Assembly: GCA_943788635.1 (NCBI GenBank) | Contig: CALSRA010000012.1 | Location: 102,948-166,947 of the forward strand | From: an uncultured Alphaproteobacteria bacterium | GTDB taxonomy: Bacteria > Pseudomonadota > Alphaproteobacteria > UBA8366 > GCA-2717185 | Reading direction: 5' to 3' | Length of the DNA stretch: 64,000 bases | Part shown: piece by piece, positions 36,829-50,494 of the stretch | Layout: every line of letters starts with the position of its first letter | Numbering within the stretch: the first letter of the stretch is position 1 | Position numbers and translations under genes: made by a program | The notes under the pieces: generated by a model | What the model saw: only the letters and a program-made list of their open reading frames with translations | Databases searched by the model: none | What the model was told of the DNA's origin: nothing

Positions 36829-37673
36829 TATCAATTTTTTCCTTCGGGCGTTCCAAAACCCCGCCGAAGAAGAAACAGAACCGCAAGGCGCAGCGCCGTC
36901 GCGTGGTGCCGCAATGGCGCCGTCCCGCACTGTACGCTGCCGCGTTCCTGTCCGTATTCGGCAGCGCCGTCGGCGGCGCATACTGGGCCTGGACCTCCGG
37001 TGAAATCTCACGCATCGCCGATCAGGCCCGTACCGCCGTAATTGACGCAACCGTGCAGGCTGGCCTCTCTGTCGGCGATATCCTGGTCGAGGGCCGCACC
37101 GAAACCAGCCGGGCGCTGTTGCTGGCTGCCATCGACGTCAATCGCAACGACCCGATGCTGACCATCGACACGGATAGCATTCGTGAACGCCTGCTCACCC
37201 TGGGCTGGGTCGCCGATGCCGTTGTCCAGCGGCAGCTGCCGGATACGCTCTATATCCGCATCGTCGAACGCAAGGCGATGGCAATCTGGCAACGAAACGG
37301 CAAATTCCTGCTGGTTGACGCCAGTGGTGCTGTCATCGGAACGCAGGGATTGGAACGCCACACACATCTTAAGGTCATCGTCGGCGACGCAGCACCGGAA
37401 CACGCCCCGGAGCTGCTCATCATGATGTCGACCGCACCAAAACTCATGCAGCGGGTCCGCGCCGGGGTCTGGGTTGGCGGTCGACGCTGGAACCTGCGGC
37501 TCGACGACGGCATCGACATCCGCCTGCCGGAAGCCGAACCGCATGCCGCCTGGGAACGGTTGGTCGCGCTGGAGCGCAATCGGCAATTGCTCAACCGCGA
37601 CATTACCGCGATCGACCTTCGTTTCGGCGACAGGCTCGTGGTGCAACGGCGCGATCCGGGGAACAACACATGA
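36816..37673 (+). CDS. ftsQ: Cell division protein FtsQ
   Basis: The protein has 285 residues from the ATG at 36816 inside the end of ddl; the longer upstream extension is a shadow of ddl. A basic cytoplasmic tail rich in Lys and Arg, one membrane helix (ALYAAAFLSVFGSAVGGAYWA), then a POTRA domain (VEGRTETSRALLLAAIDVN) and the FtsQ domain (RQLPDTLYIRIVERKAMAIW) follow. It recruits FtsL/FtsB and later divisome proteins. Confidence 0.94.
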   Translation: MRRLISIFSFGRSKTPPKKKQNRKAQRRRVVPQWRRPALYAAAFLSVFGSAVGGAYWAWTSGEISRIADQARTAVIDATVQAGLSVGDILVEGRTETSRALLLAAIDVNRNDPMLTIDTDSIRERLLTLGWVADAVVQRQLPDTLYIRIVERKAMAIWQRNGKFLLVDASGAVIGTQGLERHTHLKVIVGDAAPEHAPELLIMMSTAPKLMQRVRAGVWVGGRRWNLRLDDGIDIRLPEAEPHAAWERLVALERNRQLLNRDITAIDLRFGDRLVVQRRDPGNNT

Positions 37674-37719
37674 CGCGGCATTCATCGCACAACATTATTT
37701 TAAGAAGGGTTTAGAGGTC

Positions 37720-38961
37720 TTGGCCCGCAAGGACATCGTCACCGCGCTTGATATCGGATCGAGCAAGATTTGCTGCTTCATCGCTGAAATCGATGAAAAC
37801 GACCGCGCACGCGTTATCGGGATCGGCCATCACGCCAGCCAGGGCATCAAGGCCGGCGCGATCGTCAACATGGATGACGCCCAGCAGTCAGTCATCAGCG
37901 CCGTATATGCGGCCGAGCAAATGGCCGGTGAACAGATACGCGACGTATTCGTCAACGTCAGCTGCGGCAGCCCGGACAATAATCACCTTATCCTGGAAAC
38001 CCCGATCGACGGCACTTCCATCGGCGACAGTGAAATGCGCCGCCTGTTCAACCGAAAACCATTTGCGTGACCTTGGCAGCGACCGCGCCCTCGTCCATGC
38101 CATTCCTTCCGGTTACAAGATCGACGGTTCCAATGGTATTCGCGACCCGCGTGGCCTGTCCGGCCAGAAGCTGGGCGTGCAGGTCCGCACGGTTTCCGTC
38201 GCCTCTCGGGTGCCGTACAAAATCTGAACACCTGCATCAGCCGCTGCCATCTGAGCGTCCGCGGGCACATCGTAAGTGCCTATGCGGCTGGGCTGGCCTG
38301 CCTGGTCGAGGATGAAACCGACCTCGGCGTGACGGTCATCGACATGGGTGGCGGCACAACATCAATTGCCGTTTTCCATGACGGCACCCTCGCCTTTACC
38401 GATACGATTCCCGTCGGTGGCATGCATGTGACCAACGACATCGCCCGGGGTCTCTCGACACCGCTGAGCCATGCCGAACGCCTGAAGACCCTGCATGGCA
38501 GCTCGCTGCCGTCGCCGAACGACGAACGCGATATCGTTGACGCACCGCAAATCGGCGAGGAAGAGGACGGCACGGTCAACCGGGTCCCCAAATCATTTAT
38601 CGTCAGCATCATCGCGCCCCGGCTGGAAGAAACCTTCGAAATCGTCCGGGAACGCCTCGAATCAAGTGGCCTCAACAAGCTGGCCGGCCGCCGTGTCGTC
38701 CTGACGGGGGGCGCCAGCCAGCTTAACGATGTGCGCCACCTCGCCGGCCAGATCCTCGACAAACAGGTCCGGCTCGGCCGCCCGATGCGGATATCCGGCC
38801 TCGCCGAAGCGACCGGCGGACCCGCCTTTGCGACGGCAGCCGGGCTGCTTTCCTACGCTGCGGACGACCGCGGCGAAATACGGCCCGCCGAAACGGGCAT
38901 GATCAAATCATATGGTGGGCCCTTCGGGCGCATCGGAGGGTGGCTGCGTGACCATTTCTAA
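37720..38961 (+). CDS. ftsA: Cell division protein FtsA, with two apparent frameshifts
   Basis: The protein is an actin-like ATPase that tethers FtsZ to the membrane. A TTG start at 37720 gives ARKDIVTALDIGSSKICCFI. The frame breaks near 38053 (after LFN; the next frame reads ENHLRDLGSDRALVHAIPSGYKIDG), and again near 38207 (VAS; the third piece reads GAVQNLNTCISRCHL). One extra base at the first site and one missing at the second restore a protein of 413 residues with VIDMGGGTTSIAVF and the VVLTGGASQLNDV block. The C-terminal amphipathic targeting helix (GPFGRIGGWLRDHF) is intact. Since FtsA is normally essential, base-level errors are more likely than loss. Confidence 0.9.
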
Positions 38962-39069
38962 AAATGCGCCCCCGCAAAAAAATTCCGCGTTTTGCAGTCG
39001 TGAAGCGGGAATATTCCGGCATCCGCTGGAAAAGTCTGATATCATAAACCGGTATTCTGGAGGCAAAAA

Positions 39070-40665
39070 ATGACGATAAACCTCAGCATGCCAAAGTCGG
39101 AAACCATACTGAGCCCGAGTATCCTGGTCGTGGGTGTCGGCGGCGCCGGAGGCAACGCCGTTAACAACATGATCCGCTCGAATCTAGAAGGTGTCGACTT
39201 TGTCGTCTGCAACACGGATTCACAGGCCCTGAGCCAATCCCTCGCCGAGCGAAAGATCCAGATGGGTCTGAGCACGACCGAAGGACTGGGCGCCGGGTCA
39301 CGACCTGAAATTGGTGCCGCTGCGGCCGAAGAGACGCTGGAGGAAATCCAGCATCATCTCAACGGCACGCATATGGTGTTCATCGCCGCCGGTATGGGCG
39401 GTGGTACGGGCACAGGCGCCGCACCGGTCATCGCCAGGGCCGCCCGCGAACAGGGCATCCTGACTGTTGGCGTGGTCACCAAACCGTTCCAGTTCGAAGG
39501 CAACCGGCGGATGAAGATCGCCGAGTCCGGTATCGAAGAACTGCAGCAGTTCGTCGATACGCTGATCATCATTCCGAACCAGAACCTGTTCCGCATCGCC
39601 AACGAAAAGACGACCTTCGCCGATGCGTTCAACATGGCGGATGACGTTTTGCATTCGGGCGTACGTGGTGTCACCGACCTGATGGTCATGCCGGGTCTCA
39701 TCAACCTCGACTTCGCGGATATCCGCACGGTCATGAGCGAGATGGGCAAGGCAATGATGGGCACAGGCGAAGCGGATGGCGACAAGCGCGCCATTGAAGC
39801 CGCCGAACGGGCCATTTCAAACCCGTTGCTGGACGATGTAACGATGAAGGGCGCCCGTGGCGTTCTGATTAACATCACCGGCGGGGCTGACATGACCCTG
39901 TTCGAGGTCGATGAAGCCGCGAACCGTATCCGCGATGAAGTCGATCCCGACGCCAATATCATCTTTGGCTCGACCTTCGACAATTCGATCGAAGGGCTGA
40001 TCAGGGTTTCTGTCGTCGCCACCGGTATCGAAGCGATGGAAAACACCGAACACCGGCCGCTGCCGGTGGGTCTCACGCGCGCTGTTGCGGCACACGTCAA
40101 GGTCGAAGCCCCCGCCAGGGCCCCGGCGGAACCGGAACAGATCGTCGAAGTCGTCGCCGAACCGGTCACGGAAATCGAGCCGGTTGCAGATCCGGAAGCC
40201 CCGATGCAGCAGGAAGCGGAAACGATCCAGCCCATTGCGGCCGTGCCCGTGGCCGAAACTGCGCCTGAAGAGCCAAAACCCGCCGTATCGGACAGGCAGG
40301 CCTTCATACCGCCGCGCCCCATTCGTCCGGGCGATGCAACAAGCAGTCAGGACAAGGCGGAACCCTTTGCCGCTGCCGCTATGGAAAATGCCCGTAGCGA
40401 ACCGCCGCAGGAACGCCGCAGGGGTCTTTCACTGTTCGAAAGAATGACCGGTAGCGGTCGCCCTCAGAAACCCAAGGCGGAAGAGCCCCGGCTGTCGAGT
40501 TCAGCGCCCAATCCCGCACCCGCGGCACCGACCGCGCCTGCATCGCGTGATATCGGCGGTCAGCCCAGTCTCAACGGGCTCGATTCGGCAAATTCCGCCG
40601 CGCCATCGGCGGCAGAAGAGGAGATGCTGGAAATACCAGCTTTCCTGCGCCGACAGGCAAACTAA
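39070..40665 (+). CDS. ftsZ: Cell division GTPase FtsZ
   Basis: The protein has 531 residues. The tubulin-like GTPase core shows [14 protein letters not shown] at the N-terminus and the signature [11 protein letters not shown] near 110. The C-terminal ~200 residues are a long disordered linker rich in Pro, Glu and Ala, ending with the conserved peptide EIPAFLRRQ that binds FtsA and other partners. It forms the Z ring. It is separated from ftsA by 108 bp and has a good ribosome-binding site (CTGGAGG), so it may have its own promoter. Confidence 0.97.
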   Translation: MTINLSMPKSETILSPSILVVGVGGAGGNAVNNMIRSNLEGVDFVVCNTDSQALSQSLAERKIQMGLSTTEGLGAGSRPEIGAAAAEETLEEIQHHLNGTHMVFIAAGMGGGTGTGAAPVIARAAREQGILTVGVVTKPFQFEGNRRMKIAESGIEELQQFVDTLIIIPNQNLFRIANEKTTFADAFNMADDVLHSGVRGVTDLMVMPGLINLDFADIRTVMSEMGKAMMGTGEADGDKRAIEAAERAISNPLLDDVTMKGARGVLINITGGADMTLFEVDEAANRIRDEVDPDANIIFGSTFDNSIEGLIRVSVVATGIEAMENTEHRPLPVGLTRAVAAHVKVEAPARAPAEPEQIVEVVAEPVTEIEPVADPEAPMQQEAETIQPIAAVPVAETAPEEPKPAVSDRQAFIPPRPIRPGDATSSQDKAEPFAAAAMENARSEPPQERRRGLSLFERMTGSGRPQKPKAEEPRLSSSAPNPAPAAPTAPASRDIGGQPSLNGLDSANSAAPSAAEEEMLEIPAFLRRQAN

Positions 40666-40697
40666 AACCTCTCGAAAAAACGGCTTGATATCAGATA

Positions 40698-40732
40698 GTT
40701 ACGTGGCCGCGCAGAATGCGCGGCTACGTAAC
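40698..40732. terminator. Strong hairpin after ftsZ, possible terminator
   Basis: GTTACGTGGCCGCGC and GCGCGGCTACGTAAC form a 15-bp stem with one G-U pair and the loop AGAAT. It sits 33 bp after the ftsZ stop and 151 bp before lpxC. No T-run follows on the plus strand, so intrinsic termination is unproven; it could stabilise the transcript end. Confidence 0.5.
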
Positions 40733-40883
40733 AATCCGTAACAAAGTGTGATTTGAGATACGCGGATACCATTGTTACATCATCGTTTAGGTTAATACGT
40801 TTAAAAAACACTGTTTGATCAAGCTGGTAGAGAATAAACCGGCAATCGGTTGGATAGCGTTTCATGAGAGGGGTCTCCATAGA

Positions 40884-41835
40884 ATGGAGGAACTTGCGAA
40901 GCTGACGGCAGCGTCCTGGCAACGAACTGTACGGAATAGCGTAAGCTGCTCCGGCATCGGCCTGCATAGTGGCACCGTTGTAACGCTGCATATCCATCCC
41001 GCCCCCATCGATAGCGGGATCCTGTTTCGTCGCACCGACCTTTCAACCGAAGTTTCCCATATACTGGCGCATTATGACTATATCGGGGCAACGAAGCTTT
41101 GCACGACCCTGGTCAATGAACATGGCGCCAGCATCGCCACGGTGGAACACCTGATGGCAGCTCTCGCCGGATGCGCAAATCGACAATGCAATCATCGACG
41201 TGGATGGCCCCGAAATACCTGTCATGGATGGCAGTGCCGAGCCCTTTGTCGCGCTGATCGAGAAATCTGGCATTGTTCAGCAGGATGCGCCGCGCCACAT
41301 GATTCAGGTTCTGCACCCTGTTACAGTGCGGGATGGCGACAGTATTGCAACGCTTGAGCCCTATAACGGCTTTTCCATCGTCCTTGATATCGAATTCGGT
41401 AGTGCGGCGATCGGACACCAGGGTATCGACCTCGAAATGACCGATACCGCCGTTCAAGGACGGATATTTGCCGGGCCCGGACCCTTCGGGTTTCTGCATG
41501 AAGTTCAGGCCATGGTCAAAGCGGGCTTCGGTCGCGGCGGCTCACTCGATAACGCGATCATCGTTGACGGTGACCGTGTGATGAATGAAGGCGGTTTGCG
41601 CTACAAGGATGAATTTGTCCGGCACAAGGTGCTGGATTGCGTTGGCGACATGTACCTGGCCGGCGGCCCGCTGCTTGGCCGGTTCCGGGGCGTAAAGTCC
41701 GGCCATGCAATGCATCATCTGCTGCTGCAGGCACTTTTTGATCAGGATGCCGCGTGGACCACGGTTTCGATGGACCGCCGGGGCGGCACAAGCGCCCCTT
41801 CGTGGGACAATCGCGCGGTCGCCGCAAGCGCCTGA
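40884..41835 (+). CDS. lpxC: UDP-3-O-acyl-N-acetylglucosamine deacetylase, with an apparent frameshift
   Basis: LpxC is the committed zinc enzyme of lipid A synthesis. The first frame (from ATG 40884) contains SGIGLHSG and the zinc/catalytic block VEHLMAALAGC. It breaks near 41175-41178; the next frame continues IDNAIIDVDGPEIPVMDGSAEPF through GSLDNAIIVDGD, RHKVLDCVGDM and KSGHAMHHLLL, which has the remaining zinc ligands. One extra A in the AAA at 41177-41179 explains the shift; without it the protein is 316 residues, normal for the family. As the enzyme is essential in most Gram-negatives, sequence error is likely. Confidence 0.9.
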
Positions 41836-41934
41836 ACCCAATATTAACACTGACGGTTCCTGTGGGAAATTCCCGCAGCCAGTGATATATTGTTGGTTAT
41901 GAGCCATTCTATATATGCTGGGATTAAGCCCCTG

Positions 41935-42738
41935 ATGATGTTCCTGCGGCGGATAGTTATCCTGTCGGCCTGTATTCTTGTCGGCGCCTGTGCGACGGAA
42001 GAAGAGGTCTATGTCGAGCAGTCGGTTGAACGACTGTACAATCTGGGCGTCGATGCCCTGCAGGGTGAAAGTTACAAGGATGCGATCGCTTCCTTTGACG
42101 AGGTTGAAAGACAGCACCCCTATTCCGTCTGGGCGACCAAGGCACAATTGATGTCCGCCTATGCATCCTATAAGCGGGATGATTACGATGAAGCCATTGT
42201 CGGTATCGAACGGTTTATTGAATTGCATCCCGGCAGCCAGGATGCGGCTTATGCCTATTATCTGAAGTCTCTTTGTTACTACGAACAGATTTCCGACGTC
42301 GGCCGGGACCAGAAGATGACGGAACTGTCTCTTGCCGCTCTGGGCGATGTGGTTCGCCGTTATCCCGAAAGCAAATATGGCCGCGATGCCCGTGCGAAAC
42401 TGGATCTCGTGCATGACCATCTTGCCGGCAAGGAAATGGCTGTCGGGCGCTACTATCAGGAGCGGGGCGACTTCCTTGCGTCGATCAACCGCTACCGGGT
42501 CGTCCTGCGCGACTACCAGACGACGACGCATGTCCCGGAAGCCCTGCTGCGCCTGACCGAAAATTATCTGGCACTTGGTATTACCGACGAGGCCCAGATG
42601 GCGGCTGCGGTACTGGGGCATAATTTTCCCGGCAGTGACTGGTACGAAGACAGTTATGCACTGCTCGAAAAAGGCAACCTGCAACCAGCAGTTAAGGAAG
42701 GATCCTGGCTCAGTTGGATGTGGGACTGGACGAACTAA
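41935..42738 (+). CDS. bamD: Outer membrane assembly lipoprotein BamD
   Basis: About 267 residues. A signal peptide ends in the lipobox LVGAC, so the mature protein is a lipoprotein. The rest consists of TPR-like helical repeats (ERLYNLGVDALQGESYKDAIASF, KAQLMSAYASYKRDDYDEAI, HPGSQDAAYAYYLKSLCYYEQI), shown by short marks of the BamD family. It is an essential part of the BAM complex that inserts outer-membrane proteins. Start choice is open between 41890 and 41938; 41935 gives the most standard signal peptide. Confidence 0.92.
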   Translation: MMFLRRIVILSACILVGACATEEEVYVEQSVERLYNLGVDALQGESYKDAIASFDEVERQHPYSVWATKAQLMSAYASYKRDDYDEAIVGIERFIELHPGSQDAAYAYYLKSLCYYEQISDVGRDQKMTELSLAALGDVVRRYPESKYGRDARAKLDLVHDHLAGKEMAVGRYYQERGDFLASINRYRVVLRDYQTTTHVPEALLRLTENYLALGITDEAQMAAAVLGHNFPGSDWYEDSYALLEKGNLQPAVKEGSWLSWMWDWTN

Positions 42739-42745
42739 ACCGTCA

Positions 42746-47435
<4,690 letters not shown>

Positions 47436-47452
47436 TAAGGGAGAAAAGCTGT

Positions 47453-48757
47453 ATGTTCACATCCAGGGTTACGGTCGGAATTGCGTTGCTTGTCATGGGT
47501 ATCCTGGGCGCCCCGCAAGCAATGGCACAGTCCAGTACCAGCATCCTGCGCTATGACGACAAGGGACGGGTTATCAGCCGGGAAGAGACAAAACCGGTTC
47601 CCGCGCCAGCCGCAAAGACACCACAATCGAAGCCCCGGCCCCCCGGGACGGTTCGAGAAGAGCCAACGTCGCCCGACAAGGACGATGCGGATGCCTATGA
47701 ACCGGGTGAAGTCGTCGTTGTCGACCCGCCGCCGGGATTCATGCGCGCCATGCGTCAGGAAGGGTTCGCGCTGATAGAGCGCATTGAACTTGAAGCGCTG
47801 CAAATGACTGTCATGCGGTTGCGTACCCCACCGGGGGTCACCGTGCCACAAGCGCTGGAGTCAATTCACGCCCGCTATCCGACTGTCGTGTCCGGTGCCA
47901 ATCACCTGTTTCGTCCCGGCGCAGGCGCTGTCGACCAGGAGGGCAATTACGGCCGCCAGACCTTTGGCTGGGGTGACGTGGCGGAAACATGTGGTGCGGG
48001 CCTTCGCATTGGTATGATCGACACGCTCGCGGACCTGAAGCATCCAGCCCTTCGCGGTAAGAATATCGCCCGCCGCTCCTTCCTTCCCAAGAAAACGCGG
48101 GCGGGCAAGGCCGATCACGGTACCGGCGTGGCCGCCATTCTGGTCGGAAGCGACGGTGGTGGCCAGTGGAACGGGTTGCTGCCCGGCGCGGCGCTTTATG
48201 CCGCCAATATTTTTTCCGCGACTCGAGATGGCGGCATCAAAGCCAGCCTGGGATCGATGATGAAGGCGCTGGACTGGTTGGCCACCAAGAAGGTGCAATT
48301 GATCAACATCAGCCTGGCCGGATCGGAAAACAAGGTCCTCTCGCTGCTTATGGAGCGGACATCGGCCAAGGGAATCGTTGTCGTTGCTGCTGCGGGCAAT
48401 GGCGGCGCCAAAGCCAAACCCGCCTTCCCGGCAGCGCATCCCAAGGTGCTGGCCGTTACCGCGATCGACCAGAAACTGGCCCCGTACAGCCACGCCAACC
48501 AGGGTAATTATATCGATTTCGCGGCCCCCGGAGTCGCCCTCTGGACGGCAATAAATGGCGGCGGCGGCTTGCAAAGCGGCACATCTTTTGCCGCACCATT
48601 CATCTCCGCGGCGGTCGCCCTAAAAATTTCCGGTGGCGCCAGTCCCGATGCAGCCTCGCTGCGGCGCGTATTGCGGCAGATCGCAAAGGATCTGGGAACC
48701 CCCGGTCGTGATGCTGTTTTCGGCTGGGGACTGGTCCGGGTGCGACCCGACTGCTGA
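47453..48757 (+). CDS. Secreted S8 (subtilisin-like) serine protease
   Basis: About 434 residues from the ATG at 47453, preceded by AAGGGAG. A signal peptide (VTVGIALLVMGILGAPQAMAQ) is followed by a Pro-rich low-complexity stretch. The protease domain has the triad Asp in GMIDTLAD (near 189), His in DHGTGVAA (near 222) and Ser in SGTSFAAPFIS (near 376), plus AAGNGG. It should act outside the cytoplasm; its targets are unknown. The last 138 bp overlap the histidine kinase gene on the opposite strand. Confidence 0.9.
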   Translation: MFTSRVTVGIALLVMGILGAPQAMAQSSTSILRYDDKGRVISREETKPVPAPAAKTPQSKPRPPGTVREEPTSPDKDDADAYEPGEVVVVDPPPGFMRAMRQEGFALIERIELEALQMTVMRLRTPPGVTVPQALESIHARYPTVVSGANHLFRPGAGAVDQEGNYGRQTFGWGDVAETCGAGLRIGMIDTLADLKHPALRGKNIARRSFLPKKTRAGKADHGTGVAAILVGSDGGGQWNGLLPGAALYAANIFSATRDGGIKASLGSMMKALDWLATKKVQLINISLAGSENKVLSLLMERTSAKGIVVVAAAGNGGAKAKPAFPAAHPKVLAVTAIDQKLAPYSHANQGNYIDFAAPGVALWTAINGGGGLQSGTSFAAPFISAAVALKISGGASPDAASLRRVLRQIAKDLGTPGRDAVFGWGLVRVRPDC

Positions 48758-50296
48758 AGACGCAGGGCCGTTCAATGGCAACGTGATCCGGACGGTCGTA
48801 CCCTGATCAACATCGCTTTCAATTTTAAGACTGCCACGGTGCAGGACAACCAGCGCATCCACGATAGCTAGACCAAGCCCCGTCCCTTCCTTGGCCTTCA
48901 ACGGGCTTTGCGAGCCCCGCTCAAAAGGTCGGGTAATATCGGGCAGAATATCCGCCGGAATACCAATACCGTTATCCGATATCGATAATTGCACCTTGTC
49001 CGACACCAACGACACGTCGATTTCGATACAGCCGCCGGACGGCGTGAACTTTACCGCATTGCCCAGAAGATTGATGAGTATCTGCTTTATCGCGCGGCGG
49101 TCGGCAACGAATTCCGGCAGACCGTCAGGCAGGTTCGAATGCAATGAAATACCGGCATCCATCGCCTGGGCCCAAACAACCTGAAGCGATTCATCAATCA
49201 CCTCACGGAAGTTCAGCCGTGACCAGTTCAGGGTATGCTCACCAGCCTCAATCGTCGACACATCAAGTATATCACTAACAATTTCCAGCAGATGTTCCGC
49301 ACTTTTGCGGATACCGTGAATGTATTCGGCATAGCGCTTGTCACCCAGCGGGCCAAAAAACTCCGTGTCCATCAACTCCGAAAAACCGAGTATCGCGTTT
49401 AGCGGCGTTCTAATTTCATGGCTCATCGTCGCCAGAAAATTGGACTTTGCCTGGTTGGCGCTTTCCGCCCGGTATCGTTCGTGCAGCAATTCCTCTTCGA
49501 TTTTCTTCAGCTCGGTAATGTCCTGAATGATCCCGAACATATGGGAAATTGAACCGTCCGTTTTGTAATAAGGCCTACCCTGACCGCGAATGATGCGGGT
49601 TTCCCCATCCGACCGCAGCACACGATACAGGAAGTCATACGGCTTGTTCTCTGCAATAGAGACCTTCCGACGTTCCAGTATTTCCGCCCGGTCGTCGGGA
49701 TGCATAATGCCAAAAACCTGATCAATGTGCCGCAAACCATGTTCCGGCGGGAGCCCAAGGATCTCACACAGCATGTCGGAACCTTGAACTTCAAATGTTT
49801 GCATATCGATGCGCCAATGCCCGACACGCCCGATACGTTGCGCTTCATGAAGCTGTTTTTCTCTATCACGTAATGCGTTTTCCGCCTGCACCCGCTCGGA
49901 AATATCCTTCACCGTGCCGATTGTCACCGGGCTACCATTTTTCAACCGCGACAGACGAATATTGAGCAGCACGTGAATTTCCGTCACGCCGTTCCGGTTC
50001 AGGTATTTGGCTTGATACGCGTTCGGTACTTTTTCGCCACGCAATCTCATTGCCGAAATTTCACGTGCCATATCCCGGTATTCCGGCGCAACCACATCCA
50101 GGATCGGCCGGCCCGTCAGTTCGGCAACGGTGTAGCCCAGCATATCCGCGAGCGCCTGGTTGACGAAAATAAACCGGGACTGCTCGACCATGTACAGACC
50201 ATCCTGCATCTGTTCAAGCAGCAGACGATGCAGCTCATCACGATCACCGAGAATATCCCCGATATCCTGACGATCCATCACTTCAGGAATACTCAT
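48620..50296 (-). CDS. PAS-domain sensor histidine kinase (no adjacent regulator)
   Basis: The protein has 558 residues and no membrane segment. Two PAS domains (about 25-135 and 150-265, the second with a PAC-like GQGRPYYKTDG and GIIQDITELKK) precede a dimerisation domain with the phospho-acceptor His in MSHEIRTPLNA (near 292). The ATPase domain has INLLGNAVKF, DNGIGIP and GTGLGLAIV. It is probably a cytoplasmic redox or ligand sensor. No response regulator lies nearby. The C-terminal ~45 residues, beyond the ATPase domain, are encoded opposite the 3' end of the protease gene and look unlike a kinase tail; an overlap artefact is possible but no earlier stop is available. Confidence 0.88.
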   Translation of the reverse strand: MSIPEVMDRQDIGDILGDRDELHRLLLEQMQDGLYMVEQSRFIFVNQALADMLGYTVAELTGRPILDVVAPEYRDMAREISAMRLRGEKVPNAYQAKYLNRNGVTEIHVLLNIRLSRLKNGSPVTIGTVKDISERVQAENALRDREKQLHEAQRIGRVGHWRIDMQTFEVQGSDMLCEILGLPPEHGLRHIDQVFGIMHPDDRAEILERRKVSIAENKPYDFLYRVLRSDGETRIIRGQGRPYYKTDGSISHMFGIIQDITELKKIEEELLHERYRAESANQAKSNFLATMSHEIRTPLNAILGFSELMDTEFFGPLGDKRYAEYIHGIRKSAEHLLEIVSDILDVSTIEAGEHTLNWSRLNFREVIDESLQVVWAQAMDAGISLHSNLPDGLPEFVADRRAIKQILINLLGNAVKFTPSGGCIEIDVSLVSDKVQLSISDNGIGIPADILPDITRPFERGSQSPLKAKEGTGLGLAIVDALVVLHRGSLKIESDVDQGTTVRITLPLNGPASSAVGSHPDQSPAENSITTGGSQILCDLPQYAPQRGCIGTGATGNF

Positions 50297-50494
50297 CGTA
50301 CCGCCACCATGCGGCAGAAAGGGAATACAGCGGAATGGGTAACAAAACGGAGCATGCGGGTCAGCTCATTCGATAATGATACGCGGAAACGCTTTATGCG
50401 ACTTCCAACACCATACCCTGATACTACTTAATGTAGCGTTAATGCCTTGTTCACCATGAAAAATATTAGTGAATCAGGTAAGTAGCGCATTCCA

